64,000 bases of DNA from Paenibacillus sp. FSL R5-0623. Lineage in GTDB: Bacteria > Bacillota > Bacilli > Paenibacillales > Paenibacillaceae. A model generated the notes under the pieces. The model saw nothing but the letters and a program-made list of their open reading frames with translations. It was not told where the DNA came from and did no database searches. This document shows positions 1 through 8,001 of this stretch, one piece after another (position 1 is the stretch's first letter; every line of letters starts with the position of its first letter). Where the stretch lies: assembly GCF_037974265.1 (NCBI RefSeq), contig NZ_CP150233.1, positions 5,828,001 through 5,892,000 of the forward strand. Direction: 5' to 3'. Made by a program: the position numbers and the translations under genes.

Positions 1-315
1 GATCAGGCATTCTTCTCCCAATCCGATCTTACCGGATAACTGCTCCAGCACCCGAATGTGTTCCGGTTCCGAACGATGCGAGGAGGACATAATGGCAATC
101 TCCTGTGCTGATAGGCCATAGTGACTGGCAATTCCTGCCCGAATACCTGGAATAGCTTGAAAAGGTTTGGCAGATGAGCGAGTGAACGCTCTAAAATGAG
201 GGTCACCAGCCGAGTATACGATTCGGCCATACTCATCCGTAATACTTATGTGTCCGTAGTGGGCGCATTCCATAACGCCTGCACGGTATTCTTTAATTAA
301 CAAGGCACTCTCCAT
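1..315 (-). CDS. Asparaginase II-family protein (5' part, runs off left edge)
   Basis: The 105 N-terminal residues of a gene that continues beyond the left edge. The translation contains YSAGDPHF, RSSAKPFQAIP, HYGLSAQEIA and SSHRSEPEH, a pattern I associate with the asparaginase II family (distinct from the classical AnsA/AnsB fold), whose members are thought to hydrolyse L-asparagine to aspartate and ammonia. The ATG at 313-315 is preceded by AAAGGAGAG at good spacing, so the start is well supported. The gene diverges from the PAP2 phosphatase on the other strand. Substrate cannot be tested on this fragment. Confidence 0.8.
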   Translation of the reverse strand, partial: MESALLIKEYRAGVMECAHYGHISITDEYGRIVYSAGDPHFRAFTRSSAKPFQAIPGIRAGIASHYGLSAQEIAIMSSSHRSEPEHIRVLEQLSGKIGLGEECLI

Positions 316-415
316 GCGAGTTCTCTCCTTTGTGCTCCCGATTTCATCTCTGCTTTGCGTCACGACGCCGCATGGGATATCTTAAATAGTATAGTACAAA
401 AGCGACGTTTTTACA

Positions 416-441
416 GTTTTTTCGACAGGCATTTCGGGTAT
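416..441 (+). promoter_or_regulatory. SigB-type promoter for the PAP2 gene
   Basis: GTTTTT at 416-421, a 14-base spacer and GGGTAT at 436-441, about 50 bases before the PAP2 start. This fits the Bacillus SigB consensus (GTTTaa, 12-15 bases, GGGwAw). It matches the element found before other stress genes in this window. Confidence 0.55.
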
Positions 442-492
442 AGCTTTATCATCTATGTTCATCTACTACAATAACTGAAGGAGAAACTCATT

Positions 493-1194
493 ATGCCGCG
501 CAAAACGTATTCACCAGCCTCATTCAGTTCAAATTCCGGCACGTTATTACGTCCACTCCTCAACTGGGGTTTGGCTGGTCTGGCCCTCAGCGCATCAGTC
601 GTATTCATCCTGGCAGGTCTGGGTGCCTGGTTGGGTGCTGATGTTATTATTCGTCTGGATGATCAAATTCAGCAATTATTTTATCTGAATTCAGTTTCAC
701 GTCTTCATCTATTCCCTTACACTGCATTCATAACCGCACTGGGCTCATTCCAGATCTCTGCTGTGGCTGCAGGAGGTTTTGCTCTTCTTTTCTTCATACA
801 ACGCAGTCCAAGGTTTGTTATATATGGATATGCGCTCACAGGAAGTTTTGCCATGATGTGGGTTCTGAACACGTTATTGAAGGAATTTTTCAGACGAAGC
901 AGACCGGAACTGGATCATCTGCTGGTCGTTCACGGGTACAGCTTTCCCAGCGGACATGCCATGATCTCCATGGGCTTCTACGGCATGCTCTTTGTAATCT
1001 GGGCCATTGAACGACAGCGACATAACTGTTCCGGTGTGTGGCTTCCTGTTCTATGTGGTATCAGTTTTATTTTCTTGATTGGTATCAGCCGGATCATGTT
1101 GGGCGTTCATTATCCTACGGATGTATTTACTGGATTTACTGCTGGATTGGCATGGATCTTCTGCATGGTTAAAGGCATTAAACAAAGCCGCTAA
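493..1194 (+). CDS. PAP2-family membrane phosphatase
   Basis: A 233-residue polytopic membrane protein of the PAP2/type 2 phosphatidic acid phosphatase superfamily. All three catalytic motifs are visible: K-x6-RP in KEFFRRSRP near residue 130, PSGH in the middle, and SR-x5-H-x3-D in SRIMLGVHYPTD near residue 205. About six hydrophobic segments are present. Members remove phosphate from lipid pyrophosphates or phosphatidylglycerophosphate on the outer face of the membrane; the substrate could be undecaprenyl diphosphate or a phospholipid. It has its own SigB-like promoter, suggesting a stress-induced role in envelope lipid recycling. The ATG follows GAAGGAG. Confidence 0.85.
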   Translation: MPRKTYSPASFSSNSGTLLRPLLNWGLAGLALSASVVFILAGLGAWLGADVIIRLDDQIQQLFYLNSVSRLHLFPYTAFITALGSFQISAVAAGGFALLFFIQRSPRFVIYGYALTGSFAMMWVLNTLLKEFFRRSRPELDHLLVVHGYSFPSGHAMISMGFYGMLFVIWAIERQRHNCSGVWLPVLCGISFIFLIGISRIMLGVHYPTDVFTGFTAGLAWIFCMVKGIKQSR

Positions 1195-1240
1195 AGAATG
1201 AATTCCTCTGATTTCCAGTTCATTCATCCTCATCTTTATT

Positions 1241-1265
1241 GTTTCACAGGGTTGCACGGGGTTTA
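1241..1265 (+). promoter_or_regulatory. SigB-type promoter for the GlsB-family gene
   Basis: GTTTCA at 1241-1246, a 13-base spacer and GGTTTA at 1260-1265, some 64 bases before the start at 1329. The same GTTTCA box occurs before rsbV, the GSP17M gene and the DUF1328 gene. Confidence 0.5.
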
Positions 1266-1328
1266 TATACGAAGTAAGCAAACGCGAACAGACAACATCC
1301 TACATCAAGTTTAAAGGAGGCGGTTGTT

Positions 1329-1586
1329 ATGTGGGGCATCATTATCAGCATTGTGATGGCGGTCATCATCGGTTTGATCGGAGATGCACTAGCCGGTCAC
1401 AATATGCCTGGAGGCATCATCGGTGCAATGATTGCCGGATTTGCCGGAGCTTGGCTGGGAGCACTTTTGCTTGGTAACTGGGGACCGGTTATCGGTAACT
1501 TTGCCATTCTTCCTGCCATCATTGGTACAGCGCTCTTTGTTTTCTTGCTGGGGCTTGTGTCCAGACTGCTAAGACAGGCTGCCTGA
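1329..1586 (+). CDS. GlsB/YeaQ/YmgE-family stress membrane protein
   Basis: An 85-residue, almost entirely hydrophobic, glycine-rich protein with three transmembrane segments. The GxxGDxLAG pattern and repeated GGxxGAMIAGFAGAWLG are typical of the transglycosylase-associated (GlsB/YeaQ) family. These small inner-membrane proteins are commonly stress induced; biochemical function is unsettled. The ATG follows AAAGGAGGCGG. It sits behind a SigB-like promoter and in front of a YtxH-family gene on the same strand (65 bases apart), so the two may share a transcript. Confidence 0.85.
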   Translation: MWGIIISIVMAVIIGLIGDALAGHNMPGGIIGAMIAGFAGAWLGALLLGNWGPVIGNFAILPAIIGTALFVFLLGLVSRLLRQAA

Positions 1587-1650
1587 TTCGGGCAACAAGG
1601 TGTTCGGTGTTTCGTATTTGTTTTTTAATTTGAAGAAGGAGTGATTAGAC

Positions 1651-2058
1651 ATGAATAAAGTAGAAGAACAATATCCTGTACAGACGGGTTCGACTTTCGC
1701 CAAAGGAATTTTCATCGGGGGTTTGCTGGGAGCTGCAGCAGCACTACTCTTTGCACCTAAACCGGGACGTGAATTACGTGGTGACCTTTCCGAGAAAGTG
1801 GGCATCGTTACTGACCGCACCAAAGAAGTGGCAACTGTTGTAAGTGACAAAGCCACTGAACTGGCTAAAACGGTCTCTTCCAAAACTTCCGATATTGCAA
1901 AAACGGTAAATCAAGGCCGCAATGATGTCATGGACTCTGTGAGAAAAGCGTCAGCTGATGTCGCTAACGAAGCATCCCGTGCATCGGATGAAGTGGCTGC
2001 CGCTTCCGTTGAAGCGAAGGAAGATGCACGTAAAGAACTTAACTCGACTAGCCTGTAA
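1651..2058 (+). CDS. YtxH-domain general stress protein
   Basis: A 135-residue protein. Residues about 14-36 form a glycine/alanine-rich membrane segment ending in FAPKPGRELR, the hallmark of the YtxH domain. The remainder is a long Ala/Lys/Glu/Thr/Ser-rich helix with repeated TxxVAxxVSxKAxEL units resembling LEA-like or apolipoprotein-like amphipathic repeats. YtxH relatives in Bacillus are members of the SigB general stress regulon. It lies downstream of the GlsB-family gene and ends at a clear terminator. The start has GAAGGAG eight bases upstream. Confidence 0.8.
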   Translation: MNKVEEQYPVQTGSTFAKGIFIGGLLGAAAALLFAPKPGRELRGDLSEKVGIVTDRTKEVATVVSDKATELAKTVSSKTSDIAKTVNQGRNDVMDSVRKASADVANEASRASDEVAAASVEAKEDARKELNSTSL

Positions 2059-2079
2059 GGCGATACAGATCGAGGACCA

Positions 2080-2112
2080 ATAGCCAGCTGCACTTCAGCT
2101 GGCTATTTTTTA
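2080..2112 (+). terminator. Rho-independent terminator after the YtxH gene
   Basis: Inverted repeat TAGCCAGCTG / CAGCTGGCTA with a five-base loop, followed by TTTTTT. It ends the GlsB-YtxH transcript; the next gene starts only 30 bases later. Confidence 0.85.
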
Positions 2113-2141
2113 TCCAATGCGAGTTGAGGAGGACGATTAAT

Positions 2142-2507
2142 ATGAGTAAAGTAACAATCAACGGTAATACTCCAATTACCGGAGGAACACCTACACAGCA
2201 GTATGATACAAGCGAGCATCCTTTTGAATTGCGTCATGAGGTAAAACGATTGAACACCCGTCTGGACCAGATTGCAGACAGTCTGGAGAGAGCACAGATC
2301 AAGGATATTATTGAGAATTACAGCAGCCCCAAGAAGCGGATCATTACTAACTTTACAGCAGGAATGGCAAGAGGACTCGGCCTAACTGTAGGTACCTTTG
2401 TTGTTCTGGGTTTGCTGGCATTCATTCTCAGTCAATTCGTGAATATGCCGATTGTTGGACAATACATTGCTGATTTACTTGGTTACATTGAAGATTACAA
2501 AAACTAA
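2142..2507 (+). CDS. DUF5665-like small membrane protein
   Basis: A 121-residue protein. The N-terminal third is hydrophilic. It is followed by a coiled-coil-like stretch (RHEVKRLNTRLDQIADSLE) and the segment ENYSSPKKRIITNFTAG. The C-terminus holds one or two transmembrane helices. The architecture fits the DUF5665 family of uncharacterised Firmicute membrane proteins. I chose ATG 2142, because GAGGAGG lies 8 bases upstream, over the in-frame TTG at 2124, which overlaps that ribosome binding site. It lies beyond the YtxH terminator; no promoter of its own was recognised. Confidence 0.65.
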   Translation: MSKVTINGNTPITGGTPTQQYDTSEHPFELRHEVKRLNTRLDQIADSLERAQIKDIIENYSSPKKRIITNFTAGMARGLGLTVGTFVVLGLLAFILSQFVNMPIVGQYIADLLGYIEDYKN

Positions 2508-2524
2508 GAGGACTAGCCAATAGG

Positions 2525-3556
2525 CTATCCCCTACGCGTTTCAGTTGCTCCTTTTTTCTCGATCTCTTCAGCGGAAGGCTGTGAAGACTTCACTTTGAGC
2601 AGATCTCCTGTCCAGCCTTTCATCATCAGCCATACATACATGCTGATCATGCTTAAGATAATGACAACAAGGACCAGTACAACTCCCCATGATTTGTCGA
2701 TAAAGGGCAGGTTCTCAAAGTTCATCCCCCATATCGCGCCAGCTGCCGTGGCAGGTATGAACACAGCGGTAACTATGGTTAGCGTCTTCATAATCTCATT
2801 CCCACGAACTCCTGAGATCGCATTATCAATGGAAATTAACGTATCGATCTCTTTCTCGTAATGATTGAACAGACGCTCCATACGTTCCACACGATATTGA
2901 AGCTGTAGAAAGAAACGATTGTCTTTCATCTCACTCAGGTAAGCTTCATGGGCAGCGGCCATGAGTTCCGAGTACGGGATAAACAGATTGCTCCAGTATA
3001 ACAATTCAAATCGGGCAGCGAGAATCTGGTCCATCAAGGTACGTGCATTACGAGACTCCATCTTCCGTTCCAGATCACGCAGGTTCATCTCAAAGTGATC
3101 CATACCCACATGATAGTAATGCAGTATTGCTCGAAAAAGTACGAACATGCCATCCCTCGCCACTGTACATTGTTGCAACATATTTGCACGTTCATCTGTC
3201 TTCATAATACCTCTTGTATTTTCATCCATATTCAAGGTAACCAGGTTGGTGCGATCGACATAAAAGAACATCTGATTATCTTTTCTTTTGTCATCTCTTT
3301 CATTCTTAATCGCGTACAACAAGGAGCCAAATATGACGGGCTCAGTACCATTCACGAAACGGACGGACAGATAATTCGACTCCACTTCCGGAATTTTATC
3401 GAGCCAATACTGCATATCGGGAAAAGACTCTGCCAGCTCCTCCAAGGCATTTTTCATGCTATCCGTTTCAGGTGCAACCCAATCCCACCATTGCCAATGG
3501 TCTGAGCAAGATAACTTGTCGCGACGGGCTTCCAGCTTGATTTGGTTCACAATCAC
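2525..3556 (-). CDS. CorA-family divalent cation transporter
   Basis: About 343 residues with the CorA plan: an acidic, helix-rich cytoplasmic N-terminal domain and two transmembrane helices near the C-terminus. The first helix ends in the signature GMN (WGMNFENLP). CorA proteins form pentameric channels for Mg2+ (some Co2+ or Zn2+). The open frame extends to an ATG at 3616, but that ATG lies inside the upstream sigB terminator hairpin. A GTG at 3554-3556 preceded by AGGAG is the likelier start. The C-terminal tail (AEEIEKKGATETRRG) is hydrophilic. It follows sigB on the same strand but is separated by that terminator. Confidence 0.85.
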   Translation of the reverse strand: MIVNQIKLEARRDKLSCSDHWQWWDWVAPETDSMKNALEELAESFPDMQYWLDKIPEVESNYLSVRFVNGTEPVIFGSLLYAIKNERDDKRKDNQMFFYVDRTNLVTLNMDENTRGIMKTDERANMLQQCTVARDGMFVLFRAILHYYHVGMDHFEMNLRDLERKMESRNARTLMDQILAARFELLYWSNLFIPYSELMAAAHEAYLSEMKDNRFFLQLQYRVERMERLFNHYEKEIDTLISIDNAISGVRGNEIMKTLTIVTAVFIPATAAGAIWGMNFENLPFIDKSWGVVLVLVVIILSMISMYVWLMMKGWTGDLLKVKSSQPSAEEIEKKGATETRRG

Positions 3557-3608
3557 AATATCCACTCCTGCACATATGTTTATTGCATACAACCTTTTTA
3601 ATCCCAAA

Positions 3609-3646
3609 AAGGACACGTATGTATTCCAATGGAATTACGTGTCCTT
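3609..3646 (-). terminator. Terminator of the rsbVW-sigB operon
   Basis: On the minus strand AAGGACACGT pairs with ACGTGTCCTT around an 18-base loop that itself contains ATTCCATTGGAAT. It is followed by TTTTTGGG. It lies 38 bases past the sigB stop codon. Confidence 0.8.
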
Positions 3647-3683
3647 CTCTATGCCGTACTCAACAACATTTGGGTTCCATTTT

Positions 3684-4457
3684 TCATAACATTGAAGCAT
3701 TAGACATGATCTGTTTCAATTTCTCTGTAGCTCGCTTCTGAATCCGAGATACACTCATCTGTGAAACACCAAGCTTCTGGGCAATTGCCCGCTGAGATTG
3801 GCCATCCTGGAATGCTAGAATAAGTACCTGCTGTTCTTGTTCCTTCAATTGTCCCAATGCCTGTTGCAAGTCCATCCGTTTTTCGACCGAATCATAGTCA
3901 TTAACATCTGCACTGATCAGTTCTCCCAATGTTGCTGCACTATCATCCTGAGATAAAGGAGAATCCAGTGATACATAATGGTAACATTCCCGACCAGCCA
4001 GAACTTCAATCGTCTCTTCTGCAGTCAAATCAAGGTATTCAGCAATTTCGTTCACACCGGGTGAGCGCTCCAACTTGACGGTTAACTCATCAATGGCATG
4101 TTGCACAAGGGCTCCCTTTTCCTTAATCCTCCGGGGCACCTGAATATACCAGGATTTGTCACGCAAGTAGTTCTTCATATGACCGATCATGCTCTTCATG
4201 GCATAAGGTTCAAACGGAATACCTAGGTTGATATCGTATTGCTTAAGCAAACGAATCAAAGCCATCTGCCCGGTCTGATACAAGTCTTCGTATAGATCGG
4301 GGCGATTCCGAGCAATTTTACCTGCTGCCATCTTAACCATTGGTTCATATTTACGGATGAGAACTGTTGCAATTTCATTATCTTGGGTCTGCTGGTATTC
4401 CCAGATCAAACCTATAGCTTCAGACATGGACTCTGGGGGAGTCACTTTTTCATTCAT
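3684..4457 (-). CDS. sigB: General stress sigma factor SigB
   Basis: A 257-residue sigma-70 factor of the SigB/SigF/SigG type with no region 1. Region 2 includes DLYQTGQMALIRLLKQYD (core binding) and FEPYAMKSMIGHMKNYLRDKSW (-10 recognition). Region 3 follows, and region 4 is an HTH (GQSQRAIAQKLGVSQMSVSRIQKRA) that would read the -35 element. It overlaps the RsbW gene by four bases (ATGA), the standard translational coupling of a partner-switching operon. Its identity as SigB rather than a sporulation sigma rests on the direct rsbV-rsbW context plus the upstream RsbK/Y/M-like genes. SigB-like promoters occur before stress genes nearby. Confidence 0.9.
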   Translation of the reverse strand: MNEKVTPPESMSEAIGLIWEYQQTQDNEIATVLIRKYEPMVKMAAGKIARNRPDLYEDLYQTGQMALIRLLKQYDINLGIPFEPYAMKSMIGHMKNYLRDKSWYIQVPRRIKEKGALVQHAIDELTVKLERSPGVNEIAEYLDLTAEETIEVLAGRECYHYVSLDSPLSQDDSAATLGELISADVNDYDSVEKRMDLQQALGQLKEQEQQVLILAFQDGQSQRAIAQKLGVSQMSVSRIQKRATEKLKQIMSNASML

Positions 4458-4906
4458 ACTTTCTCCTCACTTCTTGCAAGACGTTTTACGAGTACTACTT
4501 TCGTACCTTTGCCCGTCTCACTTTCCACACTGACATCGTCCATCAAGGCTTGCATCAGGTAGAACCCAAGTCCGCCAATCTGTGCTTCTGTCAGTTCTTT
4601 GTCGTGAAGACCAGCACGTGACACAGCAGGATTCATGTTCTCGAAGCTGGCACCTTCGTCCTTGACAGTAATGGACAATGTTTCGCCTTCCACTTCGAAT
4701 ACAACTTCAACCATGCCACCTTCGTGTGAGTAGGCATACAGTACAGAGTTGTTACAGGCCTCGGATACAGCAACTTTCATATCCTCAATGTCTTCATAAG
4801 AAAATCCCATTTTGGATGCTACCCCATAAAGATTAAGTCTTACAATATCAACGTAATCAGCTGTCGCCGGTAAATTAAGGGTGACTCTTTGAACTTCTGC
4901 ATTCAT
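4454..4906 (-). CDS. rsbW: Anti-sigma-B factor / serine kinase RsbW
   Basis: A 150-residue GHKL-type ATPase. The N-box is in AVSEACNNSVLYAY, the G1 motif in VKDEGASFE, and the G2-like segment in GGLGFYLMQALMDDV. RsbW binds and silences SigB. It also phosphorylates the antagonist RsbV; when RsbV is dephosphorylated, RsbW switches partner and frees SigB. It sits between rsbV (18-base gap) and sigB (4-base overlap), the canonical order. Confidence 0.92.
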   Translation of the reverse strand: MNAEVQRVTLNLPATADYVDIVRLNLYGVASKMGFSYEDIEDMKVAVSEACNNSVLYAYSHEGGMVEVVFEVEGETLSITVKDEGASFENMNPAVSRAGLHDKELTEAQIGGLGFYLMQALMDDVSVESETGKGTKVVLVKRLARSEEKV

Positions 4907-4924
4907 TCCTTTTTCGATCCTTTC

Positions 4925-5263
4925 CTATTGGGAATTCTTCTGTGTGACAAAGAATTTGGCGATGCCCGTCATGTCAAAAAGTTTCTGAATCTGCGCAGGA
5001 ACTTCCTGTACTTCAAAGCGAGCTTCCATTCCATGTCTTGCCTTCAGAACAGATAACAGGATACCAATCCCTGTACTATCGATATACTTCAATTCTTTCA
5101 TGTTAATCACAAGATCCTGTTCCTTGTTATCCACGAGCGGCTCCATCACCAAGCGGAAGTCAGGAGCAACCGACAAATCCAGTTCGCCAGTCAGATACAC
5201 CGTGCACACGCCGTCCTGAGTTTCAGTTCTTGCATTGAATTTTTCATTTTTATTTGTATTCAT
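4925..5263 (-). CDS. rsbV: Anti-anti-sigma factor RsbV (STAS domain)
   Basis: A 112-residue single STAS domain. The conserved phospho-acceptor region YIDSTGIGILL is present around residue 60; the serine there is the expected RsbW target. Dephosphorylation by a PP2C phosphatase, most likely the RsbY-like protein encoded upstream, would let it capture RsbW and release SigB. The start ATG follows GGAGAGAG. A SigB-like promoter 38 bases upstream implies positive autoregulation of rsbV-rsbW-sigB. Confidence 0.92.
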   Translation of the reverse strand: MNTNKNEKFNARTETQDGVCTVYLTGELDLSVAPDFRLVMEPLVDNKEQDLVINMKELKYIDSTGIGILLSVLKARHGMEARFEVQEVPAQIQKLFDMTGIAKFFVTQKNSQ

Positions 5264-5300
5264 TAGACATCTCTCTCCTGATCAATGGTTTCCTTACCTA

Positions 5301-5327
5301 ATAACCCAACTTCAGCACAAGTGAAAC
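5301..5327 (-). promoter_or_regulatory. SigB-type autoregulatory promoter for rsbVW-sigB
   Basis: On the minus strand GTTTCA (5322-5327), a 15-base spacer and GGTTAT (5301-5306) lie in the 86-base gap between the second hybrid kinase and rsbV. Internal SigB promoters before rsbV are the rule in Bacillus. They allow rsbV-rsbW-sigB to be amplified separately from the upstream sensor genes. Confidence 0.6.
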
Positions 5328-5349
5328 AGAAAGGAGTTTGGTAAATGTT

Positions 5350-7026
5350 TCAATTGGCCTGATTCATGGCTGAGGGACCTGGGTCTAACATTTGTCGTTG
5401 TTTCTGAAACTGGGCTATTTTTTGTTTTACATTGCCCATTTTTACCGGTTTACTAATATAATCATCCATGCCGGCAGCAATACAGCGTTGCTGAATACCT
5501 TCCATCACGTTAGCAGTCATCGCTATAATGATTGGCTGATTGGACTGGGACAGGCTCTCTCGAATCCGTCGTGTACATTCCAAACCGTCCATAACAGGCA
5601 TCTGCAGATCCATAAACACATAGTCATAGGGATAACGGCTGCCGTTTACCATATCGAGTGCGCTCTGCCCATCTTCAGCAATGTCTGAGAGCAACCCAAG
5701 CTTACCGAGCATAATCGCCATCAACTTCTGGTTAATCGGATGATCATCCACGATTAATACCGTAGGATATTTATTCTCATTTTTCACATCCGTTGGATTC
5801 TCTTCCCCGTTCCTCTGGACCAGTTCAGTTTCTACATAACGTTTCGCCTGAATTGTGAATACAAACGTTGCTCCCCGTTGCTCTGTTGTATCCAGGTAGA
5901 TCTGTCCACCCATCATTTCAACCAGAGTCTTGCATATTGCCAGTCCTAAGCCAGTTCCACCGTATTTACGTGTCATGGATGTATCCAACTGGGAAAACGG
6001 CTGGAACAGGCGATCCACTTTGTCTGAAGCGATACCTATCCCAGTGTCTTTAACGGCAAACTCCAATGCCATTTGTCCATCCTTTTCTTCCTTAACCGAC
6101 ACGATCAGATACACTCCACCCTGATCGGTAAATTTGATCGCATTTGCAATAAGATTCAAGAGAACCTGACGGAGCCTTGCCATGTCTCCATAGATTAATT
6201 CAGGGACAGAATCTTCCAGGAAATAATCCAGTTCCAGGTTCTTTTTGCCTGCTTCTGCAGCAAACAATCCCAGCACTTCCCGAATACAGGAGACAATTTC
6301 AAAAGGATGCTCTTCAAGTTCCATTTTGCCGGATTCCATCTTGGTAAAATCAAGAATGTCGTTGATGACCGTGACAAGTGCATCTGCGCTGCGACGAACG
6401 ATATCTGCATATTCCTTCTGATCTTCCCTCAGTTCCGTTTCCATCAGCAGATCAACCATGCCGATAACTCCGTTCATCGGTGTACGAATCTCATGACTCA
6501 TCATTGCCAGGAACTCGGTCTTTGCATTGGCTGCAATTTCTGCTTCTTCCTTGGCCTGAATGAGTTGTTGGTTCATTTTCTCCAGTTCCTGTGTCTTCTG
6601 GTGAAGAAGCATGGTCTGTGTCTTCAAACGTTTATTGGTGATAAACATCTCCACAAAGCCCTCGATTTTGGATTTCAAAATCTGAGGAATAAATGGTTTA
6701 ACCATGTAATCAATGGCCCCGGCTGAATATCCGGCAAACAAGTGCTCCGCTTCTCTGCTATTGGCAGAGATGAATATAATCGGCACATCCTTGGACTTGT
6801 CCCGTGCCTTAATTAACTTTGCTGTCTCAATTCCGTCCATTCCAGGCATCTGCACATCGAGAACGATAACCGCAAATTCGTCTTTTAGCAGACAGCGGAG
6901 TGCCTCTTCTCCAGAAGTTGCCTTAACGAGTTTATATTGTTCCGATTCCAGAACTGCTTCAAGAGCAAGCAAGTTCTCAGGGCGGTCATCTACCAATAAT
7001 ATGTGGATTGGTTCATTGAGCCCCAT
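5350..7026 (-). CDS. Hybrid histidine kinase, REC-HisKA-HATPase-REC
   Basis: A 558-residue soluble protein with no transmembrane segment. An N-terminal receiver ([18 protein letters not shown]; phosphoacceptor in [13 protein letters not shown]; lysine in MVKPF) leads through a coiled coil (about 130-165) into HisKA. The phospho-histidine is in [12 protein letters not shown] near residue 176. HATPase_c follows with visible N, G1 and G2 boxes ([16 protein letters not shown]). A second receiver ([30 protein letters not shown]) forms the C-terminus. It lies between the RsbM-like methyltransferase (17-base gap) and rsbV. Inference: an extra phosphorelay input into the SigB switch, since the known B. 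cereus RsbKYM set has only one hybrid kinase. Confidence 0.85.
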   Translation of the reverse strand: MGLNEPIHILLVDDRPENLLALEAVLESEQYKLVKATSGEEALRCLLKDEFAVIVLDVQMPGMDGIETAKLIKARDKSKDVPIIFISANSREAEHLFAGYSAGAIDYMVKPFIPQILKSKIEGFVEMFITNKRLKTQTMLLHQKTQELEKMNQQLIQAKEEAEIAANAKTEFLAMMSHEIRTPMNGVIGMVDLLMETELREDQKEYADIVRRSADALVTVINDILDFTKMESGKMELEEHPFEIVSCIREVLGLFAAEAGKKNLELDYFLEDSVPELIYGDMARLRQVLLNLIANAIKFTDQGGVYLIVSVKEEKDGQMALEFAVKDTGIGIASDKVDRLFQPFSQLDTSMTRKYGGTGLGLAICKTLVEMMGGQIYLDTTEQRGATFVFTIQAKRYVETELVQRNGEENPTDVKNENKYPTVLIVDDHPINQKLMAIMLGKLGLLSDIAEDGQSALDMVNGSRYPYDYVFMDLQMPVMDGLECTRRIRESLSQSNQPIIIAMTANVMEGIQQRCIAAGMDDYISKPVKMGNVKQKIAQFQKQRQMLDPGPSAMNQAN

Positions 7027-7042
7027 GGCTAACCCTAACCCC

Positions 7043-7915
7043 CTATTTGATCTTCCGGTATATTTTTTCGGTCCGGTCTAACGGCTCATAGGTATCACTG
7101 AACTCTGTAAAATGTATCGATTCTTTCGACCCCAGAACCAGAATACCAAAGTGGCTCAAGCTCTCATGAAACAGCCCATGCACATGGTTCCGCAGTTCAT
7201 CATTAAAATAAATCATGACATTACGGCAAAAGATAACATTAAACTCGTTAAATGACCGATCCGTTGCCAGGTTGTGCTCGGCGAAAATGATGTTCTTCCG
7301 TAGAAAAGGATGAAATATCACCGAATTGTATTTCGCTGTATAGTACTCGGAGAAGGCTCTGGTACCCCCTGCCTCCAAATAATTTGTAGTAAATAGTTTC
7401 ATTTTTTCAATACCGTATACGCCTTCTTTGGCCTGTTGCAAAGAGCGGTCATTCATATCCGTTGCGTAGATTCTTGCCTTGTCATACAGTCCTTCCTCAT
7501 GCAACATGATGGCCATGGAATAAACTTCCTCGCCCGTAGAGCATCCCGCATGCCATATTCGGATATACGGGTAGGTTCTCAGGATAGGAATAATCTGTTC
7601 CCGAAACATTCGGAAAAGCGAAGGATCTCGAAACATTTCCGTTACAGGGATGGATAAGTTCTGTACAAAACGGTCAAACGCGGAACGGTCATGAAGAACA
7701 CGTTCCTGTAAGCCGGATATGCTCTTAACACCTTCAGCATGTGCATGATGCCAGATTCTTCGTTTCAGGGAGGGCAGTGCATAGTTTCTAAAATCATATC
7801 CATATAAACGGTGCATGCCTTCCAACAGCAACTCAATCTCGATCAGCTCGCGCTCTTCATCTTGCGGCATACGGACCAAATCTGCCCCCGTCTCGGTAGG
7901 TTCCCACGGTGTCAT
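7043..7915 (-). CDS. rsbM: CheR-type methyltransferase, RsbM-like
   Basis: About 290 residues with the CheR plan: an all-alpha N-terminal domain and a SAM-dependent methyltransferase domain ([16 protein letters not shown] binding loop near residue 130; [16 protein letters not shown] near the C-terminus). CheR enzymes methylate glutamates of chemoreceptor-like coiled coils. No CheB or chemotaxis gene is nearby. In the B. cereus group the CheR homologue RsbM methylates the hybrid kinase RsbK and damps SigB activation; the same job is inferred here from the adjacent RsbK-like gene. I prefer ATG 7915, preceded by GGAGAG, over ATG 7936, which has no ribosome binding site. Confidence 0.82.
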   Translation of the reverse strand: MTPWEPTETGADLVRMPQDEERELIEIELLLEGMHRLYGYDFRNYALPSLKRRIWHHAHAEGVKSISGLQERVLHDRSAFDRFVQNLSIPVTEMFRDPSLFRMFREQIIPILRTYPYIRIWHAGCSTGEEVYSMAIMLHEEGLYDKARIYATDMNDRSLQQAKEGVYGIEKMKLFTTNYLEAGGTRAFSEYYTAKYNSVIFHPFLRKNIIFAEHNLATDRSFNEFNVIFCRNVMIYFNDELRNHVHGLFHESLSHFGILVLGSKESIHFTEFSDTYEPLDRTEKIYRKIK

Positions 7916-8001
7916 AAGTTCTCTCCACTTCTTCATTTGTTACTTACGTATTCGTTGTATTGTCTTTCATTACCCAAACAATGAACATACGAATAATGAA
8001 C

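Noticed and set aside
3-236. 77-codon minus-strand frame at the left edge
   Set aside because: It is out of frame with the asparaginase-family gene, whose conserved motifs and ribosome binding site are clear.
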